A stretch of 64,000 nucleotides of DNA from DATBJG01 sp963790545 (GTDB taxonomy: Bacteria > Acidobacteriota > Vicinamibacteria > Vicinamibacterales > JAMQPK01): NCBI GenBank assembly GCA_963790545.1, contig CAWBPA010000015.1:44915-108914 (forward strand). The letters run 5' to 3'. A program made the position numbers and the translations under genes. The notes under the pieces were generated by a model. That model made no database searches. It worked only from the letters and a program-made list of their open reading frames with translations, and was not told the DNA's origin. Positions 29,326 to 38,331 of this stretch are shown here, piece after piece; position 1 is the first letter of the stretch, and every line of letters starts with the position of its first letter.

Positions 29326-29718
29326 TCACAATCGCGCCTCGAGCTCCGCCAGCCTGGCCTTGACGCTGCCGTCATAGACATCGCTGCCGACCTTGACGCG
29401 CATTCCCCCGATCAGCTCGGGCTTGTGCTCGAACGACGTGACCAACCCGGGCCCATACGCGCGCACGAGGCCAGCCTCCACGCTGTCGCGCAGTTCACGG
29501 GGTAGTGGTGCCGCGCTCTCGACCACTGCTGCATGTCGATCGCGATCCAGCTTGACCAATCTCTGCAAGTCCGCCAGGACCCTGAGGGCTCCGCGACGTG
29601 TGGACTGGGCCAGACGCGGCGCAACCAACCGGACCCGGCCCTCATCCACTGCCCCATCGACGAGGCACAGGCGAAAGAGCTGTCTGGCGGCGCGTTTGGT
29701 TCGGCGCGTCGATTTCAT
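29326..29718 (-). CDS. atpH: F1Fo ATP synthase subunit delta, compact form
   Basis: 130 residues, about 50 shorter than E. coli delta. Visible are RAARQLFRLCLVDGAVDEGR at the N-terminus and the conserved C-terminal domain with KPELIGGMRVKVGSDVYDGS. It links F1 to the b-subunit stator. The short N-terminal helical domain is recalled from other acidobacterial delta subunits, and there is no room upstream for a longer start because atpF ends 10 bases away. It is therefore probably intact. Confidence 0.85.
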   Translation of the reverse strand: MKSTRRTKRAARQLFRLCLVDGAVDEGRVRLVAPRLAQSTRRGALRVLADLQRLVKLDRDRHAAVVESAAPLPRELRDSVEAGLVRAYGPGLVTSFEHKPELIGGMRVKVGSDVYDGSVKARLAELEARL

Positions 29719-29727
29719 GATTCCCTT

Positions 29728-30270
29728 CTAGGGCGCCAGATGTCTGGCAGTCTCTTCGGCGAGACGCCGGTGATCCTCCGGCGTCAACACCTTGCCTGTG
29801 ACCTTTGCCGTGGTCTGTACGACGAGCCGGCCGACCTCGTGTTTGACGTCCGCAAGCATCTGGGCGCGGTCCCTCTCAGTGGCCTCTCGTGCTCTGACGA
29901 CAATTTGCTCGGCGGCCTGGACAGCCTTTTGTGTTTCCTCCGCCCCGACGCGAGCGGCCGCCGCGCGCGCTTCCTCGATCAGCCGCTTTCCCTCGTCATC
30001 GGCCTTCATCAGCACCTGCTGACGCTCTGTTTCGATCCTGGCCAGCTCGGCCTTAATCTTCTCGGCGTTGGCCAGACCGCTCGCAATCTGCTGCCGCCGC
30101 GCTTCCAGTGTCTGGAGGATCGGCTTGTACGCCAGGACGTACAGAACCACGCACACAATCCCAAAGCTGACGATCTGCGCGATCAGATGAGGCCAGTCCA
30201 CTCCGAACGTACTCGCGATCTGTTCGAGCGGCCCGCCTCCCTCCGCCACAACCTGCAGCGCGACAAGCAT
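29728..30270 (-). CDS. atpF: F1Fo ATP synthase subunit b
   Basis: 180 residues. One TM helix (HLIAQIVSFGIVCVVLYVLAY) near residues 28-50 is followed by a long charged coiled coil (LEARRQQIASGLANAEKIKA and onward) that forms the peripheral stalk. The N-terminus of about 25 residues before the TM is somewhat long. It is 10 bases from atpE. Confidence 0.93.
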   Translation of the reverse strand: MLVALQVVAEGGGPLEQIASTFGVDWPHLIAQIVSFGIVCVVLYVLAYKPILQTLEARRQQIASGLANAEKIKAELARIETERQQVLMKADDEGKRLIEEARAAAARVGAEETQKAVQAAEQIVVRAREATERDRAQMLADVKHEVGRLVVQTTAKVTGKVLTPEDHRRLAEETARHLAP

Positions 30271-30279
30271 GATGTCCCC

Positions 30280-30468
30280 CTACTGGACGAGGAACAGGGC
30301 GTAGAACACAATCGCTTCGGCGAACGCGATCGACAGGATCGACTGGACCATGATCTTCGTGGACGCGCCGGGATTGCGTCCCACCGCGCTCGAAGCGAAG
30401 CCGCCAATCAATCCCACGCCAATGGCGGCCCCCAGTGCTGCTAATCCGACGTGAATACTTCCGATCAT
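30280..30468 (-). CDS. atpE: F1Fo ATP synthase subunit c
   Basis: 62 residues; the start ATG at 30468 is inside a much longer open frame. Two TM helices flank the polar loop GRNPGAS. The ion-binding carboxylate is Glu51 in AFAEAIVFYALFL. The glycine-rich first helix (ALGAAIGVGLIGG) lacks the Gln, and the second lacks the Glu-Ser pair, of sodium-binding rings, so proton coupling is likely. The protein is shorter than E. coli c. Confidence 0.93.
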   Translation of the reverse strand: MIGSIHVGLAALGAAIGVGLIGGFASSAVGRNPGASTKIMVQSILSIAFAEAIVFYALFLVQ

Positions 30469-30533
30469 TGGTACTGTCCCTTTCTGGTTTCTCAGCGGCT
30501 GCCGCATGCGGCAGACCGACCGGAACCCGACGC

Positions 30534-31514
30534 TCAGTGCGCGACTGACGGCCCGGCTTCCTCGTGATGACAAATGAGGAGTGTGAAGACGGCCGTCAAC
30601 AGCATGAAGACCATCGCCTGCACCAGACCCACCAGCAGCTCCATGAAATAGAACGGTATCGGGAGCAGCCAGCCGAGACCAGGAACGATCGTGGCCATGG
30701 TCTCGAGCATGTTCTCGCCCGCAAACACGTTGCCGTAGAGGCGAAAGCTCAGCGAGATGGGGCGGAAGAGAATCGACACGATCTCCAGACACCCAGCTGC
30801 AAAGAAAACGACGATCATGAGGACTCGCAGAAAACCGGTCGTGTCTCCCTTTGGCGCAAAGAGCTCCTTGGCTATCCCGCGCACACCGGTTTCCTGAAGG
30901 GCCCACACAATCCAGCACGCGAAAAAGACGAGGGCCATGGCCAGCGTCAGGTTGAGATCGGCATTGGCGCCACGGAACAACGGCCGGTCGATCGTGAACC
31001 CGTGAGACGTCTGATGGCCCCACCCAATCGTTCCGACGCCAGGCACGAGCCCTGCCAAATTGGCGGCAAGAATGAAAATGAACGTCGTCGCAAAGAACCA
31101 GAACGTCCGCTCGACCAGATGCCGGCCGATGATGCTCTCGAGAAGTCCGTACAGGCTCTCCACGAGCCACTCGAACAGATTCTGGGCGCCGCTCGGAACC
31201 TGGGACATCTTCCGTGTTGCTGCCTGAGCAAAGATGACGAGGCCTACAGCCACAATCCACGTCACGACCATGGAGTTGGTGACGGGGAATCCGAAGGGTC
31301 GCGCAATCTCCACCGCCTTCTGCGACAAGTGGTGTTCGGCTGGTTCCGGGATTGTTTCCGGCACCTGACCCGTCACGACGGTCGAATGGGCACACAGGCC
31401 GACGAGGACGAGGGCAAGCAGCAGGCGGCCGGCGTTCGATCCCGGCGAGCGATCGACACGTCGCGCGGTCGCGGGGACCATCAAGCTGAAACCAGCAGTG
31501 CTGCGCATATCCAT
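30534..31514 (-). CDS. atpB: F1Fo ATP synthase subunit a
   Basis: About 326 residues from an ATG at 31514; 31508 and 31481 are also possible, while the 31622 start lies beyond heptamer repeats and is unlikely. The N-terminal hydrophobic stretch LLLALVLVGLCAHSTVVTG looks like a signal-like extension. The body has five to six TM helices with the essential Arg in ISLSFRLYGNVFAGE and the FFAGEN-type contact region. It forms the proton half-channels with AtpE. It is the first gene of the atpBEFHAGDC operon; no atpI is recognisable upstream. Confidence 0.92.
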   Translation of the reverse strand: MDMRSTAGFSLMVPATARRVDRSPGSNAGRLLLALVLVGLCAHSTVVTGQVPETIPEPAEHHLSQKAVEIARPFGFPVTNSMVVTWIVAVGLVIFAQAATRKMSQVPSGAQNLFEWLVESLYGLLESIIGRHLVERTFWFFATTFIFILAANLAGLVPGVGTIGWGHQTSHGFTIDRPLFRGANADLNLTLAMALVFFACWIVWALQETGVRGIAKELFAPKGDTTGFLRVLMIVVFFAAGCLEIVSILFRPISLSFRLYGNVFAGENMLETMATIVPGLGWLLPIPFYFMELLVGLVQAMVFMLLTAVFTLLICHHEEAGPSVAH

Positions 31515-31865
31515 CTCGGACTGCCGACTGCCGACTGCCGACTGCCAACTGACCGTCGGCCACTGACCACGGACCACTGACCACTGAGCCGGGGTAGCAC
31601 TTCGCGTGCCACAGGGCACCATCGGGTCGCCGGATCAATCTCCCCAATTAGGTCAATCCCATCCACGACAGGGAGGCGCTGAACGCCAATCTTCCTCCTC
31701 CGATATTCCGGACGCTGCTCCACGTTGCCGGAGGCGTGCGCCGTGGACCGTTCGGCCGGAGTTCGTCCAATGTCCGGCTCTCGTGCGATCTCGCGATGTT
31801 GTGGGTGCAAACGTCTTGGCACATCTGGTGCACTTGCCGTTAAGAGGAGTGTGGAGAGGTAGCCC
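31515..31865. other. Divergent intergenic region between atpB and the 31866 gene
   Basis: It holds the heptamer run at its left edge and presumably the promoters for the ATP synthase operon (minus) and for the plus-strand gene at 31866 (ribosome-binding site GAGAGG). I see no convincing gene here; short ORFs on both strands have no recognisable protein features. Confidence 0.5.
31519..31588 (+). repeat. Ten heptamer-phased repeats upstream of atpB
   Basis: Ten units at exact 7-base spacing: four GACTGCC, then AACTGAC and CGTCGGC, then CACTGAC, CACGGAC, CACTGAC and CACTGAG. They end within about 5 bases of the chosen atpB start, so they would form the leader of the ATP synthase mRNA. The phase is kept although the unit sequence drifts. 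Confidence 0.75.
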
Positions 31866-32435
31866 ATGAGACATCGACAAATGACGAGCGCTGGTCTTTT
31901 GGGCATGGTCCTGGCCGTCGCATCCACCCTGTCCGGGCAAACGGGTCGTGAAACGTTTTCGGCAACGGCAACGGTCAAGACGGCGGGCGGTGCATCAGTG
32001 AGCGCGCCCGTGACGATTACCGTCGACCGGAAGATGCCGCAGAGCGAAGCCGACACATTCACAGCGGCCTTCAAGACTGGCGGTGTGGTCGGGTTGCGCA
32101 AGGCGCTTGCTGGCGTGGCCCCTACGGGATCGGTGCAGTTGGGCGCCGGCGCAGCAACGCCCACGCGGCTGACCTTGGAGCGTACGACCGGTAACGGTCG
32201 ACTGCTGACCATCGTGACCGACAAGCCGATCCTGTTCCTGGGTGCAGGTCTGCCGGAAGCCAAACCGCGAGAGGGCTACGACTTTGCTGTCATTGACATC
32301 GAAGTCGATGACAAGGGAAGCGGTTCGGGCACGCTCGCGCCCGCAGCGAAGGTTGCGCTGAACCAGGGGGCGTTCGTCGTGCAGGACTACGGATCGGAGG
32401 CGATCCAGTTGACGGGCGTTCGCAAGACCAAGTAA
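31866..32435 (+). CDS. Secreted protein of unknown function
   Basis: 189 residues. A signal peptide (MTSAGLLGMVLAVASTLSG) precedes a beta-rich body with VSAPVTITVDRKMPQSEADT, TPTRLTLERTTGNGRLLTIV and DFAVIDIEVDDKGSGSGTLAP. I do not recognise the family. The gene ends 13 bases before the sigma-54 activator at 32449, so it may be co-transcribed with it. Confidence 0.7.
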   Translation: MRHRQMTSAGLLGMVLAVASTLSGQTGRETFSATATVKTAGGASVSAPVTITVDRKMPQSEADTFTAAFKTGGVVGLRKALAGVAPTGSVQLGAGAATPTRLTLERTTGNGRLLTIVTDKPILFLGAGLPEAKPREGYDFAVIDIEVDDKGSGSGTLAPAAKVALNQGAFVVQDYGSEAIQLTGVRKTK

Positions 32436-32448
32436 CCCGCGAGGTCGT

Positions 32449-34438
32449 GTGGCAACTCACAGCGTCGGCACGGCGGAATGGCTCCAGCTGGCGGTCGAGG
32501 CGACGCCTTCCGGCGTCCTGATTGTCGACCCAACCGGGAAAATCGTCGTCGTCAACCGAGAGCTGGAACGGCAATTTGGTTACGTCCGTGCGGAGCTCGT
32601 CGGTGAGTCCGTGGATCGGCTGGTTCCTGAACTCTCGCAATCGTGTCAGGCGATCCAGCGCGACCGCGCGAGCACTTCGGAAACTCGACGCATGGGCGAA
32701 GATCGTTTCGCCCGACACAGAAGTGGTACCCGAGTTCCGGTCGAAATCACGCTGAACCCGTTTCAGACGCCGAATGGCGTCCTGATCCTGATTTCTGTTG
32801 TGGTCACGATGGGCCGAAAGCTCGACGAGCATCGCGTGGCGCAGGAGGAGCGGCTCGCGTTCGAACGGGTGGTGGCCGAGCTGTCCAGTCAATTCATCAG
32901 CCTCGAACCGGATCAGATCGACAAAGCCATCCGCAACGCACTGCAGCGAATCTGCGAGCTGCTCGATCTCGACCGGGGCATATTCGTCAGGATCGCGGGT
33001 GGTGCGGCCGTCCACACTGAAAACTGGGCGGCTGCCGGCGTTCCCTGCATGGTTGCGTCCGTCCAAGCCACGAAACAGTTCCCCTGGATGACCGAACGCG
33101 CCCTCGCGGGTGAGGCTGTGTCTTTTTCGACGATCGCCGACATCCCCAATGAGACCGACCGTCAGAGCTGCCTGGCGTTCAACACGCGATCGGGGCTGAG
33201 GTTTCCATTGTTGGTCGCTGGTCGGGTCGCTGGCGCCATCGAGTTCGATGTGGTGCGCGCCGAGAGGCGGTGGTCACCTGAAATCGTCCAGCGGCTCCAG
33301 GTGGTCGCGAACGTGTTCTGCCAGGTCCAAGCGCGGCAACAGCATGGGGAGGCGCTTCGGGGAGCGCTGGCGGAGGTCGAGCGCTTGAAGGACGCGCTCC
33401 AATCGGAGAACGTCGCCCTGCGATTAGATGCGCGGGAACAGGTGTGGCCGCCGCTGATCCTGGGTCGGAGCCCAGTGGCCCGGCGAATGTTGGAGCGGGT
33501 CCAGCAGGTTGCCTCGACGGACTCGACCGTGCTGCTCCTGGGGGAGAGCGGAACGGGCAAGGAGCTGATTGCGACACAGATCCACGAGCTCAGCTCGCGA
33601 CGCGACCGTGCCATGGTACGGGTGAACTGCGGGGCCATTCCCACCACACTCATCGAAAGTGAGCTGTTCGGGCGTGAGAAGGGTGCGTTCACAGGGGTCT
33701 TGTCGCGGCGGGTTGGCCGATTCGAGCTGGCCAACCACTCCACGATCTTTCTCGACGAAGTAGCAGACCTTCCGCTCGAGGTGCAGGTGAAGTTACTGCG
33801 AGTCCTCGAGGAGCACCAGATGGAACGGTTGGGCGGCCAGCGCCCTATCACCGTTGATGTCCGAATCATCGTCGCGACTCGGCTGGAATCTCGAGCAGCG
33901 GATTGCGGAGGGAGCGCTTCGGGAAGATTTCTACGGTCGGTTAAGCGAGTTTCCAATCCACGTGCCGCCCCTGCGAGAGCGGACGGAAGATATTCCGTTA
34001 CTGGTCTGGCGATTCGTGCATGAGTTCTCGAACTGGTTCGGCAGGCCTATCGAGTCGATCGATAAAGACAGCCTCGCCGCGCTCCAGCAGTATTCGTGGC
34101 CCGGCAACATTCGCGAACTGCGCAACGTCGTCGAGCGCGCCATGATCGGAGCCACAACTTCTCACCTCACCATCACACTGCCGAAAACCTCGCCCTCGCC
34201 GGCCAGGCATCTGCCCACGCTCGTCGACGTGGAAAAGGAGCATATCCGCGGAGTGCTGGAGAATACAGGCTGGAGGATTCGAGGCGTGGGCGGGGCGGCC
34301 GAACGGCTTGGGTTGAAGCCAACGACGCTCGAGACCCGCATGGCGAAGCTCGGGCTGAGGCGCCCCATCCATGAGGGATCGCGACTGCGAACCGTGCATG
34401 AGAAATCTCCGGCATCTCGGGGGAAACCTCTGCAATAG
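32449..34438 (+). CDS. PAS-GAF sigma-54-dependent activator (one frameshift near 33885)
   Basis: About 662 residues after correction, starting at a GTG with GAGG upstream. A PAS domain (~10-115, SGVLIVDPTGKIVVVNRELE) is followed by a GAF-like domain (~140-300), a short coiled coil and the AAA+ domain with Walker A LLLGESGTGKE and Walker B TIFLDEVADLPLEVQ, then a Fis-type HTH (GGAAERLGLKPTTLETRMAK). The sigma-54 contact loop reads GAFTGV instead of the canonical GAFTGA. The frame shift lies in ATRLESR / RLGWNLEQRIAEG; deleting one base restores it. No receiver domain is present, so control is by ligand or redox sensing. Confidence 0.85.
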
Positions 34439-34555
34439 CGTGGGCCAACTTTTCAGCCGGCCTGGTGCATCGTCGCGAAGTGCTGATCTGACAGTGAAAT
34501 ACCAGATGGTCTCGTGCGCCACGATCTGGAACACGGCGTGCTAGAACCTCCCGGT

Positions 34556-34885
34556 ATGGTACGCCTGACCGTGTCGCTTACGGTGTCAGCGGGCGATGTC
34601 CAGGGCATTCTCACCGCACTGCGCTACTTGATGGGCAGCACGCAGCTGGAGCCCGGCTGTCTCGGCTGTTCGGTCTGGGCCGATGTGACTCCGAGCGTGC
34701 ACTACAAAGAAGAATGGGCGACCGAAGAAGACGCGCGGCGGCACGTCCGTTCGGCGGGTTTCACCTCGCTCCTCGCCGTCCTGGAGTTGGCCCAGGAGCC
34801 ACCGCTCGTGCGATTCGAATTTGTGACGACCACGCGCGGCCTTGATTACGTGGCGGAGGTCCGCCAGGAGAACCTTGCGCGATGA
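34556..34885 (+). CDS. ABM-type (antibiotic biosynthesis monooxygenase-like) small protein
   Basis: 109 residues from the ATG at 34556 (34514 also possible). A single ferredoxin-like fold of the ABM type: VRLTVSLTVSAGDVQGILTA, then EPGCLGCSVWADVTP and VHYKEEWATEEDARRHVRS. Such proteins are often small oxygenases, heme-degrading enzymes or quorum-signal hydrolases. It ends just before PPK2 and may share its transcript. Specific reaction unknown. Confidence 0.7.
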   Translation: MVRLTVSLTVSAGDVQGILTALRYLMGSTQLEPGCLGCSVWADVTPSVHYKEEWATEEDARRHVRSAGFTSLLAVLELAQEPPLVRFEFVTTTRGLDYVAEVRQENLAR

Positions 34886-34943
34886 TTCTGAGGTCACCGC
34901 AAGCGACCCTCGTCTCCGCTGGCGCCGAAGGGAAGCGTACGAG

Positions 34944-35717
34944 ATGAAGCGAAAGAAGTACCAAAAAGAGCTGAACAAACTGCAAGTGCAGCTGTGCCAT
35001 CTTCAGCGGTGGGTCAAGGAGAAGGGGCTGCGTGTCGTCATCGTGCTCGAGGGGCGTGACGGCGCCGGCAAGGGGGGGACAATTCGCGCGATCACCGAAC
35101 GTCTCAGCCCGAGGGTGTTCAGGGTCGTCGCCTTGCCGGCGCCCTCCGAGCGCGAGAAGTCGCAGATATTCTTCCAGCGGTACCTGCAGCAGTTCCCGTC
35201 AGCGGGCGAGGTCGTCATCTTCGATCGGAGCTGGTACAACCGCGCCGGCGTCGAGTACGTGATGGGCTTTTGCACGCCCAAACAGCACAAACGGTTTCTG
35301 GACCTGTGTCCCCAGATCGAGAAATATCTCGTCGAGGGTGGCACGACCCTCATCAAGATTTGGATGGAGGTGGGCAACGACGAACAGAAGCGCCGGTTCG
35401 AAGCCCGCATCAAGGATCCGCTACGCCAGTGGAAGCTGAGCCCGATGGATCTGCCGTCCCGGAAGCGTTGGTACGAATATTCCCGTGCGCGCGACGTGAT
35501 GCTGAAGAACACCGACACACGCATCGCACCGTGGTACATCGTGCGGTCGGACAACAAACGTACGGCCCGCCTCAATACCATCTCCCATCTGCTCTCGACC
35601 GTTCCGTACAAGAAACTGCCTCAAGAGAAGGTGAAGCTTCCAGGCCGATCGACAAAGGACGCGTACGATGACGACGCCGCGATCGCGCGGCGGCGGTTCG
35701 TGAAGGAGCGCTACTGA
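34944..35717 (+). CDS. ppk2: Polyphosphate kinase 2 family protein
   Basis: 257 residues from the ATG at 34944; an in-frame TTG at 34875 overlapping the previous stop would add 23 residues. It transfers phosphate between polyphosphate and nucleotides. Motifs: Walker A EGRDGAGKGGTI (36-47), Walker B VVIFDRSWYNRAGVE, and the lid arginines in RFEARIKDPLRQWKLSPMD. This length and the clean ending fit the single-domain class. It would regenerate NDP/NTP or store phosphate under stress. Confidence 0.92.
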   Translation: MKRKKYQKELNKLQVQLCHLQRWVKEKGLRVVIVLEGRDGAGKGGTIRAITERLSPRVFRVVALPAPSEREKSQIFFQRYLQQFPSAGEVVIFDRSWYNRAGVEYVMGFCTPKQHKRFLDLCPQIEKYLVEGGTTLIKIWMEVGNDEQKRRFEARIKDPLRQWKLSPMDLPSRKRWYEYSRARDVMLKNTDTRIAPWYIVRSDNKRTARLNTISHLLSTVPYKKLPQEKVKLPGRSTKDAYDDDAAIARRRFVKERY

Positions 35718-35971
35718 GAGGCTGGAAGTCTCGGCTCAGGTCACCGTATCTCGCCCTTTCAGAATCGACACGAGGGTCTGGCTGACAGAACTCTCGTGTT
35801 CCCTCCATCGACCGGCCAGGCCTCGACTTGTGAAGCTGAGTCCGGAAGTTCGGAGGACCTCCGGCCCAATGGAGTCGATCTCATCGGTCCCGGATGCAAG
35901 AGACCTGCGACATGACCGTCAAGTTGTTCGATTTGCACGACTTCTTGCGTCACCGTCTCAGCCACGGGGTT

Positions 35972-35987
35972 CGGTGCGTGGATTGCT
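35972..35987 (+). promoter_or_regulatory. Candidate sigma-54 promoter of the DUF3300 gene
   Basis: CGGTGCG-TGGA-TTGCT gives GG at 35973-35974 and GC at 35985-35986 with the required 10-base spacing; the -12 half is perfect and the -24 half fits the Y/R-degenerate consensus. The predicted start of transcription, near 35998, leaves a leader of about 14 bases with GAGG. Confidence 0.45.
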
Positions 35988-36011
35988 TTTAGGAGGAAGA
36001 GGCGGCATCTT

Positions 36012-37175
36012 ATGAAGAAATTCGTCATCGCCATCGTGACCGTCAACGCCGCGCTGGCACTGGTTGCTTTTGGCCTGTTACTCTCAGGGAAAGCGTCAGT
36101 GCTCGCACAGTCTGCATCTCAAGGGGCCGGTGCAAAGTCAGCCAAGTCAGCGCAGACGCCAGACGCGCTCGATCGCCTGCTGGCACCGGTCGCCCTGTAT
36201 CCCGATCAACTTCTCGCACAGATGCTGCTCTGCGCGGCGAACCCTGGCAAGGTTGGCGCCCTCAACGAGTGGTTGGCCAGCAACCAGGCGCTGAAAGGGA
36301 GCGAGCTTCAGGATGCCGCGGTGAAATCGGGCTTCGAACCGAGCTTCGTGGCGCTCGTCCTCTTCCCGCAGGTGGTGGGCTACATGGCGGAGCAACTGGA
36401 TTGGACGACCCGGCTCGGACAAGCGTTTGCGGCCGATCGGAACGCGGTGTTCGCCAGCGTTCAGCGTCTGAGGACGAAGGCCCAGGCTGCCGGGTCGTTG
36501 AAGACCACACCGCAGCAGGAGGTCGAGACAAGGACCACGTCCAGTGGCCAGGAAGTCATCGTCATCGAGCCGGCCAATCCGCAAGTTGTCTACGTTCCGC
36601 AATATAACCCACAGGTCGTTTACACCCAGCCCACCTCGTCCACAGTTGTCGTCCAGCAGGAAAGCTCCAGCAGTACTGATGCGGCCGTTGCGGGCCTGAT
36701 TGGATTTACCGCGGGCATCGCCATTGGTGCGGCGGTCGACAACGACTATTACTACGGTGGATTTTATGGGGGCCCGGCCTACATGTACAACGATGCGTGG
36801 GACGACTATTACGACCACCGCGAAGATGCGCGCGATGATTGGCAGGATCACCGAGAGGACGTGGTCGACGAACGAGGCGAGCGCGCGGGCAACGCGCAGG
36901 AGCAGCGCACCGATCGGCAGGAGAATCGGCAGGAGAATCGCCCCGAGACGCAGGCCCAGCGTGACGAGCGGCGGACCCAGGCGCAGACGGCCGCGTCCTC
37001 GCGCGGCACGAGCGAGGAAGCTCGCGGCTACAGTCGGGGGACTGCTCAGGAACGGAGCGGCACCCGCTCCGATGCGTTCTCGGGCTACTCGAGCGGAAAA
37101 TCGGAACGCTCGGCCAGTTCACGTGGCAAGAGCAGCAGGGGCAGCTCGCGCTCCGGCGGAGGGCGGCGACGGTGA
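36012..37175 (+). CDS. DUF3300 secreted/membrane protein
   Basis: 387 residues. A signal anchor (FVIAIVTVNAALALVAFGLL) is followed by the DUF3300 core (~45-200: LLAPVALYPDQLLAQMLLCA, EWLASNQALKGSELQDAAVK, VEVV-type VYVPQYNPQVVY). A Gly-rich hydrophobic stretch (VAGLIGFTAGIAIGAAVDND) and a long charged, Gln/Arg/Ser-rich tail ending SGGGRRR come last. It is typically encoded beside DUF2950, as here (next gene, 66 bases away). A cell-envelope role is inferred. Confidence 0.85.
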   Translation: MKKFVIAIVTVNAALALVAFGLLLSGKASVLAQSASQGAGAKSAKSAQTPDALDRLLAPVALYPDQLLAQMLLCAANPGKVGALNEWLASNQALKGSELQDAAVKSGFEPSFVALVLFPQVVGYMAEQLDWTTRLGQAFAADRNAVFASVQRLRTKAQAAGSLKTTPQQEVETRTTSSGQEVIVIEPANPQVVYVPQYNPQVVYTQPTSSTVVVQQESSSSTDAAVAGLIGFTAGIAIGAAVDNDYYYGGFYGGPAYMYNDAWDDYYDHREDARDDWQDHREDVVDERGERAGNAQEQRTDRQENRQENRPETQAQRDERRTQAQTAASSRGTSEEARGYSRGTAQERSGTRSDAFSGYSSGKSERSASSRGKSSRGSSRSGGGRRR

Positions 37176-37196
37176 AGATCGCGGGTAAACCGTATG

Positions 37197-37222
37197 TAGC
37201 GCGGGCCTTTTAAGGCCCGCGA
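37197..37222 (+). repeat. TAG-hairpin palindrome between DUF3300 and DUF2950 genes
   Basis: TAG then stem CGCGGGCCTT / AAGGCCCGCG (37200-37209 with 37212-37221) around TT. Compared with the copy at 25322, stem positions changed in both arms and kept pairing. Confidence 0.75.
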
Positions 37223-37241
37223 CTGAGAAGATGGTGTTAAC

Positions 37242-38208
37242 GTGAGTACCCCAAGAACGAGAAAAGCGACCGATCGTTTCAGCCCCAGATGGGTCACCAT
37301 CGCGTGGACGTGTGTGGTGCTCGTGGCAGCCCTGTCGTGCCGAGCGGCACCTCCGACTCCGTCACAGCGAACGTTTCAGACCCCTGAGGAAGCGGTGCGG
37401 GTCCTGACCGCGACAGTCGTCGCGGGGAATGTGGACCAACTGGTCGAAATCTTCGGCCCGGATGGACGGGAGATCGCCTCTTCGTCCGATCTGGCGACGG
37501 CTCGCAAGAATCGTGAAGTCTTCACGGTCGCGGCTGCCGAAAGGTGGAGAATAGTCGACCGCGACGCCAACAGCAAAGAACTCGTCATCGGCAACGAGGA
37601 CTGGCCATTCCCGATTCCGCTCGTGAAAGACGCGAACGGCTGGCGATTCGACTCGGCGGCAGGCAAGGAAGAAGTGCTGGCCCGCCGCATCGGACGCAAC
37701 GAGCTGGCCGTGATGCGGATCTGCCGCACCTACGTCGCCGCGCAGCGCCTCTACGCCCGGCAGGGGCACGATGGCAAGCCCGCGGGCCTCTACGCGACGG
37801 ACGTTTCGGAGCGATCCGGGCAAGCAAAACGGACTCTATTGGCCGGCCTCGCACGGTCAGAAACGGAGCCCGCTGGGAGACCTGGTAGCACAAGCGGCGG
37901 CCGAGGGCCGGCCGCTCGGCAAGGATCCGCAACAGCCCTCGCCTTTTCACGGGTACTACTTCAGGATACTGACCGCGCAGGGGACGGATGCGACAGGTGG
38001 GGCGAAGGACTACATGACAAAAGACGAGTTGTCTGGCGGATTCGCGCTCATCGCGTGGCCTGCCCAGTACGACGTGACGGGAGTCATGACCTTCGTTGTC
38101 AATCAAGACGGCATCCTGCGCGAGAAGGACCTGGGGCCCGAAACCGATCAGCAGGCAAGGGCGGTGACGGCTTACAATCCCGACGCTTCATGGGCGACCG
38201 TGCAGTGA
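37242..38208 (+). CDS. DUF2950 exported protein (one frameshift near 37790)
   Basis: About 321 residues after correction. A lipoprotein-like N-terminus (WTCVVLVAALSCRAAPPTPS) has a Cys suited to lipidation. The DUF2950 core reads FQTPEEAVRVLTATVVAGNV, then ELAVMRICRTYVAAQRLYAR in frame one and RTFRSDPGKQNGLYWPA, PFHGYYFRILTAQG and GGFALIAWPAQYDVTGVMTF in frame two. Removing one base in GCGACGGACG joins them as GLYARTFRSD. It pairs with the DUF3300 gene upstream. Confidence 0.85.
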
Positions 38209-38215
38209 TCCTCGT

Positions 38216-38271
38216 CGCGAAATTGCCGTACGTAGGCCGGGTCCTGCTCTTTGGACCCGGCTCCAGGCGGC
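38216..38271 (+). repeat. TAG-hairpin palindrome, long-loop subtype
   Basis: GCGAAATTGC and GTACGTAGG flank a 9-bp stem (GCCGGGTCC at 38236-38244, GGACCCGGC at 38253-38261) with an 8-base loop. It is a near-identical copy of the element at 21441-21496. Confidence 0.75.
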
Positions 38272-38331
38272 CTCACCTTTCCTAAAGAAAACGCGACCAA
38301 AATCTGCCCCACTACATTCAACGGTGATGCG

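Noticed and set aside
30280..30468. Sodium-specific c-ring
   Set aside because: The first helix lacks the Gln, and the second the Glu-Ser pair, that define sodium binding; proton coupling fits better.
31653..31940. An atpI-like gene upstream of atpB
   Set aside because: The only minus-strand ORF there has no TM helix and is Arg/His/Cys-rich; it also overlaps the 31866 gene.
34527..34542. A -24/-12 promoter (TGGAACA-CGGC-GTGCT) before the ABM gene
   Set aside because: Three mismatches, and the predicted transcript start would coincide with the start codon.
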